NCBI GenBank assembly: GCA_019916065.1 | Contig: CM034234.1 | Span: 7,848,342 to 7,912,341 of the forward strand | Length of the DNA stretch: 64,000 nucleotides | Direction of reading: 5' to 3' | DNA from: Vitellaria paradoxa | Lineage: Eukaryota > Streptophyta > Magnoliopsida > Ericales > Sapotaceae | Part shown: positions 22,149 through 34,002 of the stretch, piece after piece | Layout: each line of letters starts with the position of its first letter | Position numbering within the stretch: position 1 is the first letter of the stretch | Notes under the pieces: model-generated | The model's input: only the letters and a program-made list of their open reading frames with translations | Told to the model about the DNA's origin: nothing | Database searches by the model: none | Made by a program: the position numbers and the translations under genes

Positions 22149-22660
22149 CGTTTGCGAGTCTACCCATAACGGAAAATTTGAAGTAAAAAGAGTATTAACT
22201 CACCGGGAACGAAGAACGACGGGAAGGGTGAAAGCTCGCGAAGACGAAAACTCAGAGGAAAGAAGCAAGGGAAATTGATAACTCGAATCGCGCGGAAAAG
22301 AAGTAAGAGAAGATGAATCAGGTATATATGTATATGCGTATGTATCTGTGAGGGTAACCGAAACGTTTCCAGCGAAAAGGCAATGGGCGGTAGAAATGGC
22401 ATTTATTGCCGCCCCAATTTTCAAATTTCTGACCATTCACGTTTTAACACCTCATATCTGGGAAACCGCGTAAGCGGCGCAGCAGATGAAAAGCTGAAAG
22501 GGCACTGCGCGTGTCGTCACGAGGAGAGAGAAAAGTCCAATCAGATTTGATACGCGTCAGGGACATACTAAACGACAAACTGCGTAGGAGGGTTGAAGGA
22601 TCAGGGAGGTAAGGTTATTCTGCTCTGCTACTCTGCTCGGAAAATATCTTTTCTCGACCA
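22149..22660 (+). other. Region between antisense ORF and PPT
   Basis: No supported coding region. It should contain the promoter and leader of the antisense gene (minus strand). I see GTATATATGTATATGCG near 22322 as a possible TATA-like stretch, not more. Confidence 0.4.
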
Positions 22661-22674
22661 GAGTGGGGGCAAAA
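22661..22674 (+). other. Polypurine tract (PPT) of the Tat element
   Basis: The sequence GAGTGGGGGCAAAA ends directly at the 3' LTR start. It is the expected plus-strand priming site, with a single C in the purine run. Confidence 0.8.
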
Positions 22675-23568
22675 TGTTGGGCATAATAATACTAAAGCTG
22701 TACTCTTGCCGAACAGGTTTAGTCTGGTGCCACGTGGCGCGCGATGCGAGCAAATTCACATAAGCCACTTAGCCACTTGCCGAGCACGTTCCGTCTGGAC
22801 ACGTGGCATCCCGCCGAACAACTGATTATTGGCACGAGAGTTCCACGTGAGTGTTATACGTGAGTACACGGTTTAGAGTTAGTGCTCCAAAGAGTACCTG
22901 AACCTCGACATCAATAAACAATGTATAACCAGTGGCTATAGCCGAGGAATCTAGTTTGCTCGGCCTATATGTCGATGGCCAGTAAATATCAAACCTAGGG
23001 CCCACAGCCTTTAAAGAAGGCTCATGACCATAAATGCACCTTAGTTAGGATTGAACTAGGTACTTGTCTCTGGAGAGTAACTAAATCGGTCTATCTCGTC
23101 ACGATTCGGTGGCTGATGCGACAAGAAGACAGTATGACCCTGAAATTCAGGTTGTAATGCCGTGTTAAACCGCCAGAAGCATTAAATGAAAGGCACGGTG
23201 TATTAATGAGGGGTCTGAGGCATTAAATGAAGGGGAAGGGCATTTAAAGCAAGAGTGTAAAAGAGGAACACGGCAGTGTGCGTAATGTCGAGTCATAGGT
23301 ATGCTGTAATCATTACTCAGACCACTATATATGGATATACTACTGAATCACAGAGGTAAGCTGACTATTGCCAACTTAAACTTTGACTCCTTTATTTCCA
23401 GAAAACTTTCTCTTTGGGTGACTTGCTGACTTAATCATCGGAGGGTTTTCCGGCCTGAGACCTCCTCTCCGGCCGTCACCTTTCTTTCTGTCTTGTTCGG
23501 TAGGTCGGCGATTGCATTTCCGGTTGGCGTGGTCAGCAGTTCGCGGCGGTAATTTCTGCTGCCGAACA
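22675..23568 (+). repeat. 3' LTR of the Tat element
   Basis: An 894-bp copy of 11617-12515, TG to CA. Differences are scattered substitutions and short indels (for example CACGTG to CAGTGG at the fourth G-box). Confidence 0.92.
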
Positions 23569-24825
23569 TATATATATATTAAGCTAGAAGATAAGATATT
23601 TAAGTATAATTTTTAAATAAGTATCGGTAATATTTATACGTGGCTTAATGTGGGTGTGCCCCTGATCGAAAAGAGTTAATGTAAGGAGTCCAAGGCCAAG
23701 AAACCTAACGTATTTTACAATACTATGTTTTCTCACCAATTAAATCAATAAATGACGTTTATTTTGAAAACTGAAAACACAATATCTTAAAAGTTGACTA
23801 GAGGCACTTTAAGCTAGTGAGAGTGGATGGGAGGCAAAGAACTTGCAAATTTTTTGTTTCAATAAAAAATTAGAAAAGGAAGCGTCTATAAATAATTTTT
23901 AGGTGAGTGCAGGTAATTTTAGGATTTGTTTGGTAAATCTAAAAATGCTATTTTTTTTTTACAATTTTTGCTCTGGTACTGACATGTGTAATTTTGATAA
24001 AAATTGTGTATTTACTAAAATTTGTAAAAATTAAAAAAAATTGAAAAAAATTAGTAGTTTTTTTGTGTGATATTTTTTAATAAAAAAGTAGGATAAAATT
24101 AAAAAAAAAATGGAAGTTGATGTTCTCTGGCGTGTTTCCAAACAAGCCCTTCTTAATCGATGTGCATTAGATGATAAGATAAAGACAAATATCACGCCAC
24201 CTTGCCCCTAATTTACGCTCATAAATCTTGCATGAACTTCGAGGAGTTGAAAAAGCAAAATTAATAAGACAAATGGCGATGGCACTAGTTACCGGTCTAT
24301 ACCCTATAATATGTAGGCACCTGGCCCTCTAATTATTTTTGTTTTTATTTTTTATTTTAGACTTTGACCAGAGAAGTTCACGGGTAATATATATATAATC
24401 AGTTGACAGTTGATTATTCCCATGAATCCATAATCTCATCTTCGACTTAAATTAGGGCAAATTTAATTAATTATTTGCCATGTGACAAGTGACAGAGACG
24501 CCTAAATAATTTACAACGGTTGGTTAAATTGTCAGTATTACAATCTTTGAGTAGTGATCTTGGCTTTAGCGGCTGTTAGTAATTGATTAAGGATAGTTGT
24601 AATCTAGGGAATCATTGGAGCCAAATTTTTTTTTTTTATTTTAAAAATCTTGATGAAATCAATAAAAGTATTAATTAAGGTAATTCTAAATTGATTTTTA
24701 ATTTTTTTAATTTTTAATTGAAAAACATGTATTAAGAACTTTCATGTTTCCATTACAATTACAAATTAATTAAAATATAATTTAAAACAAATGATATATT
24801 CATGGGCCTAGTCGTGCTGTACCTA
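23569..24825. other. AT-rich intergenic DNA
   Basis: No gene. A possible MITE relic lies at about 23930-24153, with ends GGATTTGTTTGGTAAATC and the complement of TGTTTCCAAACAAGCCC, but no clean target duplication. I searched the minus strand here for the missing 5' exons of the phosphatase at 10481-11085 and found none. Confidence 0.45.
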
Positions 24826-25496
24826 GTTAGGAATGACAATTTCAAACCGCCTCGACAAGCATCGGATGCCTGTCTGGCTCCGATCCGATAAGTACGGTTA
24901 TTTTTAAATTTTACAGGTAATAATGTGGATTATGATAAAAAATAAAATAGTCATAGGGTACGGTTACAGGGGATGATAATTGTAGTGTAACCGATGGTAT
25001 TACCGAACTTGCCTTGATTACCCTAATTATAAGGTACTCGACAGGCATTACTCCATTATCGTCTAAATTTTCTGCACCAATTACTCATTTATTGGGTACT
25101 CAGCAGGTATTACCTAATTACTTATCTAAATTATTCGATTATCAATTTAAATTATCGGATAACATACAAATAGTACCATTAATTCGGATACTAAATTATA
25201 TATATTGGTTTAAAGAACAGAATCCTTTTAATTAATACTAAATAACTCAAAATTCTGATATCAAATAATTTATTTTATAGTTAGGATTTGATTTTCAATT
25301 TAATGAATAGAGAATTTTTTTATTTAACAATCTCATATTTAAAGATTATGAATATCCGATTACTCGATTGGTTACGGGATGATAATTAATTAAAATACCC
25401 GTTGAATACCTGCCCAATCTAGGGATTCTTTTTACCCAATGGATTTAGGAATGGTAAATAATATCCGACCCCAATCCATCCTTTGCTATCTTTAAC
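24826..25496. repeat. Possible non-autonomous DNA element relic
   Basis: The ends are weakly inverted: TAGTTAGGAATGACAAT at the left against the complement of a right end reading about GCTATCTTTAACTA. GATCCG and CCGATC words lie near the left end and GGTAATAATG / CCGACCCC words inside. It resembles plant repeats with GGGTA-type ends but I see no target duplication. Confidence 0.3.
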
Positions 25497-25521
25497 TATA
25501 GTTCCTTTTGAACCTAATTAA

Positions 25522-25638
25522 GGGGGTGTTTGGATTAGAAAAACAATTTAAAAAAGTTAGTATAAAATGACACGTAACAAAATTTGATTAGAAAAAAAGT
25601 TAGTAATTTTTTGTAATTTTTTATGACGAAACACCCCC
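25522..25638. mobile_element. Tourist-like MITE, 117 bp
   Basis: Ends GGGGGTGTTTGG and the complement of CGAAACACCCCC, flanked by TAA on both sides (25519-25521 and 25639-25641). This is typical Tourist structure; it encodes nothing. Confidence 0.8.
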
Positions 25639-28207
25639 TAAAGTTCCACAAACTTGCTTATCACTGTGGAGTCATGCCTAACATGCATAAATATGAAAGA
25701 TACAGTGTTGATGTGAGCTACCATAGAGAAATGCTAAACGAGCTACTATTTAGATGTAATGAAGTGCTCTTATCATACATATTGTCTAAGTAAGTTGAAG
25801 TGAAGTGCTATATATATTGGATTTAACATCTCTATAGTAAATCGTTTTTTCAAGTTGTGAAAACACTTCATTCGAACTCTAAAACTAAGTGTGCCTATGA
25901 GAGTAGCACTAGGTGACTCATAAAAAATTCTCTCGTCGCACCAAATATAAATCAAATTAAACAATATTATACTGTAGTAGATATAGTTTGTAACAGAGTG
26001 GTATCAAAATGAAAATGCCAAAAAGGGGGTGAGTTGCGGTGGGTGGTGATATGAGTTGGCATTAGGGTCAAAGGTTAATTGAAATGCAGGACCACAAGAG
26101 AACATATGTCCGAAAGGACGAATTGCATGCGTTAGTAACGTGGGCAAGTGCAGAGAGATGTTGAATGAATTGTTTAGGCGAGGTGCAGTGTTTTTATCTC
26201 ATATTATCTGGGCAAATTGAGATAAATGACTATACATTATATAATATATATATGATATGGACAAAATGCTAGATATGTTGGATTCAATATCTTCTTTAAA
26301 GTTATGCTGAGTTAAGTTTATTTAGATGAGAATATACACATTCAAATAAATCTTTGTATTACACTTAGCTCAAAATAGATAATGTATATTATTATTATAT
26401 TATATTATAATAGATGGACGTTGTGATACCCGGCACAACTTTTAATCATATCGGAGTGTGTCATCCAACTCCTTTTGACACCTCTACTCCACTTGTTAAA
26501 CCATACACCGACGGATGCCCATCATTGTTCTTGCTTTTGATTTTGCTTTCGGTTTTAGTAAGATTCTAAATGGCATTGCCATGTACGTACGTACAGTCCC
26601 ATGTACTTTTTATTTCTTTAGGACTAAACTATGCCCAAAAGTTATAAAAGTTGAAACAGTTTAGCAATCCTTTTCTGTGGCTTTATATGGTGGTGTGACT
26701 GTGCATGCACATGGGACACTAACGCAGTTCATGTAGTGTAGCCCAAGGACTTAAAAAATCAACCATTTTATTTTTAATAAATGGTGCACGGGAGTGATAA
26801 ACCCCCTAAAGCGTGTTTGGATTGGTAGTGCTGTTTGGGTGGTATTTGAATGATCAATTTTTATATATAAAAAAAAAATAGTGTAAAAGTGATATATAAT
26901 GAAATTTAATTAAAAAAATTAAAAAATGGTCAAAATTAAAATTTTTCTTCTTGTTTTTTTTTTTTTTTGACCTTCCAAATTATAAAGTGGTGCAATTTGT
27001 AAACGTAGGGCCTCTGAAGATAATTGATAATAGTTGGTGTTTTTTAATCCCAACTTTTATATGAAGTCAAATTTGGCTAAGCGAAAAATAATTTAGTTTT
27101 GGGTTCGACTCATAAATAGTTTAATTAATTAAAATGATATTATTTTAATTTAAAATATTATAATACAAAATAAACTTGATTAAATTAAAAAAATATTGAT
27201 CGTTTTATTAAACTAAAACAATTTTGTTGTAATCTAAAATATTTTATGAGATGCATATTATTTTTTTCAAGCCAAATAGCTAGTGGCTTGAGTTTAGTTT
27301 GAATTTTAAATGAGTCATTAAAAAAGTTTAAATTTAATTTGTTTGAGGCAACAAGTTAAACTCAAGTTAAACATCGGTTGAGTCAAAATCGAACAATTCG
27401 TGAGTTATTTAGTTTGTTGCCAATTTGACACTATTCTCATTAATTGTTGGATCACTAAAAGTTATGTTGATGCACGATTGAGCCACTTGAAAGAGTTAAT
27501 AGTTTAGGATGAGTACAAAAGATCATAATTGCGGACTGGTATAGAATTTGTAACCAGTAGGATAAAAGTACAATTTTTAAGTGAATGAGGGTAAGAACAA
27601 ATAAATAAATAAAGTGAGAGGAAAAGTAAAAAGTAATATTAAAAAAAATTTTTAGATAAAAAATGACAAAAACAATGAAATATAGGGTTATAAATGAGCA
27701 AAGTCGAATTATTTGTTAATGTTTTTGGCAAACTTAAGTTCAAGCTAAACTTTTATTAAGTTTAAAGTCTTATGTTTCAAATTTCTTTGTTAAGATTTTT
27801 GGTAAGATCAAGCTGAACCAAACTTTTAACTAGTTCAAAATCTTGTGTTTGAGCTCAAGTTATTAGTTTTAAGCTAGTTTGAGTTTGGTTTGAACTAACT
27901 GAGTCTGATCATGAATTTTCATTGAATCCGCTCATGAGTTTTTTTTTTTTTTAAATTTAATGAGCCTACTTGCATGGCTATTATAAAATAAAACATAACA
28001 TATTTTAAAAATATATTTCTCACAAAATATAATCAATTGCTGATATTGGGTTTTACATAAAAATGAGTGGCTGAGATTTTTTATCAACAAAACATTCCCT
28101 ACAAGCTCCTGCGTTCCCCACAAATACACACATATGTACATACATATCAAGAATCCGCCATTAATACTTTACTGCACGTCCAATCTTTCAATTTTCACTG
28201 CATCTTT

Positions 28208-28249
28208 ACACACACACACACACCACACACACTCTCTCTCTCTCTCTCT
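28208..28249. repeat. (CA)n(CT)n compound microsatellite
   Basis: CA units are followed, after one interruption, by CT units across about 42 bases. Confidence 0.85.
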
Positions 28250-29277
28250 TTCCTCCCGCTTTCATTTAGAAAAACTATTCAATCTTTTGATTTTTTTTAA
28301 ATTATTAAATTTATTTTCTTATATTTTAATTTTTTAAATTATACAAAATATCAAATAAAAATTAAAAAAATTAAATTTTTGGCTTCTCAAGCAAAAATAA
28401 AACAAAAATTTTCAAATTAATGGGGGTGTTTAAAAGATAAAAAGTTAGTAAAACTGTAATGTGTTAGTAACTTTTTAATGTTTGGAGGACAAACTTGAAA
28501 TTTTTTATAGAACTCACTAGCAAATAATCCGTATCTATGGTACTCCTTAATTAAAATTAAATATGTACACATTAAAATTTGAAATATGTTAGTATATGTT
28601 CCATTTGTATGCCGTGTCTACAGGTGAATAGCTTGGTAAAACTAACATTATTTGCTTGCCAAATTAAAAATTTTGAGTTTTTGGAAAGGGAAAATGCGTT
28701 AACATATTTTAATTCTAAATGTATACATATTTAATTTTAGTTGAGAAGTGTCGTAAACACGAATTATTTGCTAGTTAATGAGTAAGTTACATTTTATAAC
28801 TTAACAAACTAGTTTTAAATTAATATGTTTAATCTTTAACATTTTTCTATGAATTGTAAAGAAAATTTTTCGCCAGATTGTTCATGATCAAAGATTTAAA
28901 TGAGATTGTTCATAATTAATAAAGGAGCTTATTCGTGAACATTTAAACGAGATTGTTCAAGAGTTATGAACAAATTTGTTTATAAATATTTAAATGAATC
29001 TATTCGCAAATTCACGGGTCCTCTTTAGTCAGACACATCTTTTTTTAATTTCGATTTATTTATGTATCAAGTTTAAAAATGTATTTGAACCTACTCATTT
29101 AACTTATTAAACAAACATAAATGAACTCAATAATTTACAAGTGACTAGTTAAACTCTTAATTTGTTTGTACCCTAATAAAATTTTATTGTAATTTTTTTT
29201 TTGAGCAGTAATGGTTTCTGTTGGTCTTCGTCATTGTTCTTCGCTTATACCTAAATAGATTCTCTACGGTCCTAATG

Positions 29278-29302
29278 ATAATGATGATGATGATGATGAT
29301 GA
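29278..29302. repeat. (ATG)n microsatellite
   Basis: About eight GAT/ATG units in a non-coding context. Confidence 0.85.
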
Positions 29303-29416
29303 ATAATTGAGTGTTATACTCTACTAACACCTTTTAACCACCATGAAAATTGTGATGTTATAGTTGAGTTTCAAAATAGGTGCTTAGGCAATTTGATGAT
29401 TTAACATTGGGACTAA

Positions 29417-29663
29417 GGGGCCATTTGTTGATAAAGTTTTGCTAACTTTGCATACTAAGTTAACGCGTGTTACTATATTTAGGTGTCGAGTGTTTAGTAA
29501 AAATTTATAAAAGTTAAAAGAAATTGATAAAAGTTGATAAAAATAAAACAAAAGTTGATAAAGTTGATAAAAGCTGGTTTTGTATATGTTGGAGAAAGTT
29601 GAAGAACATTAGAAAAAATTAATTTTTTTATTTTTGGTTAAATTTGACAAACTAAATAGTCCC
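29417..29663. mobile_element. Tourist-like MITE, 247 bp
   Basis: Flanked by TAA (29414-29416 and 29664-29666). Ends are GGGGCCATTTGTTGAT and the complement of CAAACTAAATAGTCCC, an imperfect inverted pair. The interior has repeated AAAAGTTGATAAA words. Confidence 0.7.
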
Positions 29664-29666
29664 TAA

Positions 29667-31061
29667 ATTTGTGTGGTATAGAAGAATTGTTTAAACTATA
29701 ATATTTAATTTTTAAGTCCAAAAATAATTTTATCAAAATATTTTTTACTCATTCAAAATAATATATAATTACTATATATGATATAATTGTTTTAATTTAA
29801 CAAAAATTAAAACTGTTCTAACAATATCATTTATCTTAAATTTCTAAATTCATTTGACTCTTGTTGCAATATATTCGAAAACAAAGATTCAACTAGTTAA
29901 AAATGTTGCCCTAACTAAAGAACATGAGCTTGGGTATGAAAATTTTATTCAATTGGTACTGCAAATTCTACCCTGTTATGAATAGGATGTGCCCTACTTG
30001 TAAAATTAATTAATAGTTGAGGGTATAAGTACTTAAATATATACCCTAATTAGTATAGGTGGGGCATGAGTATGAGACTTCCATCTATCAATTTACCTGT
30101 TAAATTTTTAAATATTTGTTAATCATATATATAATAATTATATATGCATGATTAAAATAATAAAAATAAAACTCGACATAACACATATATCATTAATTAT
30201 CACGAAAGTCTTACAATAATGCAGATAAAAAAAATCCTAATAGTAAAAGTAGAATATGAATATTTTTTATACTCATATCCGTATATATATAGTTACATTG
30301 TAGATAATATTATAAATAGATTTAAATGGTAGTAATTAAGATGGATCCTACTCATATAATGTAGGTTCGAATAATCATTGAAGAATAAAAATTACGTGTA
30401 AGTTCAAGTGACTATTAAAGAGAAAATTATTGTTAAAATTCCATTGATAGATTTTGTATTTATTTCTAGATCTAGGTTTATATATATAAGGTATAATTTT
30501 TTTTTTAGTCATTATAAGAGCTCCTTTAACCGAAAATATATACAAATTATTGCCTTTCATGTATAGTTGGATAGTGATGCGTGTGTATTTGTGTTTGATT
30601 GTGGGTGTATAGCAATTAAGTAAAATTTTTTATTAAAATTTATTTGATAGAAGAAATTTTAGTCAATTATATATATATATATATAGTTAAAATTAGTTTT
30701 GAAATATGCAATATTGAGGAAATGCCATATGCATTGGTTTGTTTTATTTTTCCATTCATTGCCAAACAACAAATAAATATTGAGAACCCCTGTCCCGGCC
30801 GACGTGGGAACCAACTAGCCAAACCAGTGGTTGATGAGGTTATGTCCCTCTTGGCTTTAGAGTTATGGTCTACTTGTGCTCCCCCAAAAAATATATATAT
30901 ATATATAGGTTTTGTTTGGAATGGTAAAAAAATTCTAAAAAAGATCAAAAATATTAACAAATTTTAAAAATTATTCACTTTTTATTTTATTGTACCAATT
31001 ACAAACTTATAACTTATTTCATGTTATTTTTTTATCTTACTTTTTGTCACTACAAACGCAC
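29667..31061. other. AT-rich intergenic DNA with a MITE-like tail
   Basis: No gene. (AT)n runs lie at about 30668-30685 and 30890-30906. From about 30908 to 31061 a MITE-like segment carries TTTTGTTTGGAATGG, the dispersed core AAAATTATTCACTTTTTATT and the right end CACTACAAACGCAC. It touches the MITE starting at 31065. Confidence 0.45.
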
Positions 31062-31064
31062 TAA

Positions 31065-31517
31065 TGTGTGCGTTTGGCATACAAAAACTCTATAAAACAA
31101 AAAAATCTCCAACAATCTCTATAAATCACTCAAATTCACACCTTTACTAATTTCAAAAAATTTTAATATTTTACTAAAAAAATAAAAAAGCCGAAAAGAG
31201 GTTAATCGAATGCGTAAATATTTTTTTGACAATCATATTTTTGGATCGAAAGTTTTCAAACATGTACTATTGTCGCTATTTTATTCGAATTTTTTTGAAT
31301 CCGTGGGAACAGATTTAAAAAACCGTTCCCACGATTTTGACGCTGTACGTATATAAAGCAGAACATTGAGTGTAGATTTCTTAAATTCATGGAAACGATT
31401 TTGGGACAATCGTTCTCACAGTTTACTATTATTCAAATACAAAAAGGCACCAGAATTAACTCAAAATTATATTTTGTCTCAATTTATCTTATTTTTTTAC
31501 TACTACAAACGCAAACA
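31065..31517. mobile_element. Tourist-like MITE, 453 bp
   Basis: Flanked by TAA (31062-31064 and 31518-31520). The left end TGTGTGCGTTTGG is inverted at the right as CAAACGCAAACA. The interior has GAATCCGTGGGAACAG and CCGTTCCCACGATT, resembling the interior of 656-1156. Confidence 0.7.
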
Positions 31518-31520
31518 TAA

Positions 31521-32957
31521 GTGTTTTGGGCTCATTCTTTAAAATGATGCATAAAAAAAATCTAGTAACTCTTTTAGGTCTCATAAGATTCTACACTGAC
31601 ATACATGTTATGAATTTATATAACATTACACTGATTTATATTATTTATTAAAAATAATTTAATTCAAAAAATAAAATATTTATTACGTAAGCATAGGAAT
31701 TAAACTTGCGCATATTTTCTTAGGCAAGTCCAGGCCACCTTCATCAAATTGAGGTTATGTGTGGAAAACTTTTAATATTTTCCTAGCTAGTTTTTTTGTC
31801 TTTTTCTAGAATTAGTAAAATTATCTCTTGGATTGTATAATTTTTTTGCAAATTGTGAAAGGTAAATATGCTAAATGAATAAAAATTTTTTAAAAAATAG
31901 TTGCAAACAATGAATCCGGTGACTGACAATCCAATAACAATACAATCTTTGAGTCATTTGATTAAAAGTCGATAGTTTAAGCACATTTACGTATTTTTTT
32001 ATATTAAAAATTTATCAAAATGTTATCAGACTGACATTTCTCCTTCTTTCACAAACAATTAGTTTTTTTTTTTCTAATTTCTAACTACAAAATAGGCTAA
32101 ATTTTGAATAAGCAATTAAAAAAAAAAACTCTTTATAAAAGCCAAGTTCTAATAAATCTTTTCAGATCGGTTCACCAATACTCATTAAACACTTTAAAAA
32201 AAAAAAATTAGTCCTTCAAAACGTGTACTTTATTTCCAAACAAAGCCTCGCATTGTTCTCGTCATCTCTATTAATTAATATATTAAAATAATAAATGCTC
32301 TCCTCAATTAATTTTCTTATTTCATTTAACTATTATGGAGTGTGAAAAGTTAGGCATGTGCATTATTTGATTAAAATTTGATTTTCGAACCATATCGGTT
32401 AAATTTAAAAATTTTAGTTCAGTTATTTAATTAGCAACAGTACGTTTGGTTATTTTTTTTAAGAATAACGGTTGTTGGTTTTGGTTATGGTTTTAAAATT
32501 CTAAAACTAAATAAACCGAAATAACCGAATTAAATTACTTAATATTTAACATATATATATATATATATATAAAATTAATTTAAATATCCACTCATATCAA
32601 TGGTTTTGTCTTTTGAAATCTCAAAGTTTAAAGGAAATCAACAAATCATAATAATATTAAATGCATACTTAAGTCTCAAGTAGAACTTATATAAAAATTA
32701 TATTTATTTCTATAATTAAATTATAAAAAATATATTTAAATTTATAAATTTATAACTGAACCAACTGTAACCGAATTAATATAATTCGATTTAGTTAATG
32801 TTTAGTTAGTGTATATTATGGTTGGTTTGATTATCATTTCTAATTTTTAAAATTAATCAGTTTGGATATAAAATTATATTTTTTGAATTATATGATCGAT
32901 ACTCACTCTTAAGAAAAGTTAATGAAAGAAGGCAAATATACCTATCTTTAATATATA

Positions 32958-32993
<36 letters not shown>

Positions 32994-33348
32994 CATATAT
33001 TTTTTCTGTGTTAATATTTTCCCGCGTAGTATCTAACAAACATCTATATTATAAAATATGACGATTTTTTAAAAATTTTTCTCATAAACTAAGATCCAAT
33101 AGTTGAGAATTATTTTTTATTTCATTTAATAATTGAGATTATTTTTATATTTTATTTTTCATTTAATTCTTATTTAGTTGATCTCATCATTTATCTCATA
33201 AAACAGTTTCGATATTTTAAAATTTATCATATTTTAGTGTACCTCACTGCTAACTTAAATTTCCCCCAATTATAATTTTTAGGAAGTTGAACATTTCAAA
33301 TTAAAAATATCATAACTTGTTTAAAATATCTATATTTCTTTTTCTTTT
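31521..33348. other. AT-rich intergenic DNA up to the scaffold gap
   Basis: No gene. (TA)n runs lie at about 32550-32570 and 32962-32992. The sequence up to 33348 shows no similarity to the satellite at 46338-63816 or to the Athila LTR. Confidence 0.5.
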
Positions 33349-33448
33349 NNNNNNNNNNNNNNNNNNNNNNNNNNNNNNNNNNNNNNNNNNNNNNNNNNNN
33401 NNNNNNNNNNNNNNNNNNNNNNNNNNNNNNNNNNNNNNNNNNNNNNNN
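33349..33448. other. Scaffold gap (100 N)
   Basis: Exactly 100 N, a conventional placeholder. The right side opens inside an LTR whose intact copy (44507-46337) has 1449 bases before the matching point, so at least that much is missing. Confidence 0.95.
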
Positions 33449-33822
33449 CGAATTGTCTTGTTTGATTTAATTGAAGTATTACATTACAGTTTTTAGATTA
33501 GATTTTGCTGCGCATTTACATTAGGAAAAATTCGTTAGTTAATATTTTATTCCTTGAATCAAAAATCAAAAATCAAATTGCTAAAATTTTGTTAATAGGT
33601 TGTTAAGTTGTTTTAATTTGAATTTTAAATTTGCAAAACCCTAGGAATTAGTTTTAATTAATCTACAACTTAGTTTACATTCAAATTTAGGATTTCCATT
33701 TTAACCTAGAAACTAATATCATAGGCTCCTTGTGAATTCGACCTCGGACTCACCGAGTTAAAACTACACTGCACACCCTTGCACTTGGGGGTTAATTTAG
33801 ACGCATTTTCTAATAGCGGTCA
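33449..33822 (+). repeat. 5' LTR of Athila, 3' portion only
   Basis: Matches 45956-46337. Against that copy it has six small deletions (five of one base, one of three), all in the 5' copy, and three substitutions. It ends GGTCA. Confidence 0.9.
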
Positions 33823-33828
33823 AGTTTT

Positions 33829-33846
33829 TGGCGCCGTTGCCGGGGA
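33829..33846 (+). other. Primer binding site, tRNA-Asp type
   Basis: TGGCGCCGTTGCCGGGGA is complementary to the 3' end of plant tRNA-Asp including CCA, six bases after the LTR end. This primer is typical of Athila. Confidence 0.88.
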
Positions 33847-34002
33847 GCCAAATTTTAGTTTTTAGGTTGTTTTCATTTTTAAGTTAATTTTCTTTTTCTA
33901 AAAAAAAAAAAAAATTTTGCTTCAAATTAGTATTCTGTGGTCCCGACCGTCTACACTCTGGTCCGGACCACAGTACCCTTTCTCTGATTCTTTTCCTAGC
34001 TT

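Larger units (their letters stand above)
11617..23568 (+). mobile_element. Tat-lineage Ty3/gypsy LTR retrotransposon
   Basis: An 11,952-bp element in the order: 5' LTR (11617-12515), PBS (12518-12535), gag, protease, reverse transcriptase, RNase H, a second RNase H, integrase, a 3' non-coding part with a tandem repeat, an antisense ORF, PPT (22661-22674) and 3' LTR (22675-23568). LTRs start TG and end CA. Dual RNase H with a long integrase-to-LTR space and an antisense gene is diagnostic of Tat-type elements. By eye the LTRs are roughly 95% alike, so insertion was fairly recent. The coding part is interrupted by one stop and three one-base indels, so it is probably non-autonomous now. The flanking five bases (AGAAT on the left, TATAT on the right) do not form a target duplication. 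Confidence 0.9.
25642..29413. other. AT-rich intergenic DNA
   Basis: No gene I can support in 3.7 kb. It contains an orphan Tourist-like end near 26812 (AAAGCGTGTTTGGATTGG), ACGT repeats near 26583-26594, and two microsatellites listed separately. Open reading frames here are short and AT-driven. Confidence 0.5.

Noticed and set aside
23569..33348. Host genes in the 9.8-kb interval
   Set aside because: All open frames are short, AT-driven and without recognisable motifs or splice-consistent neighbours.
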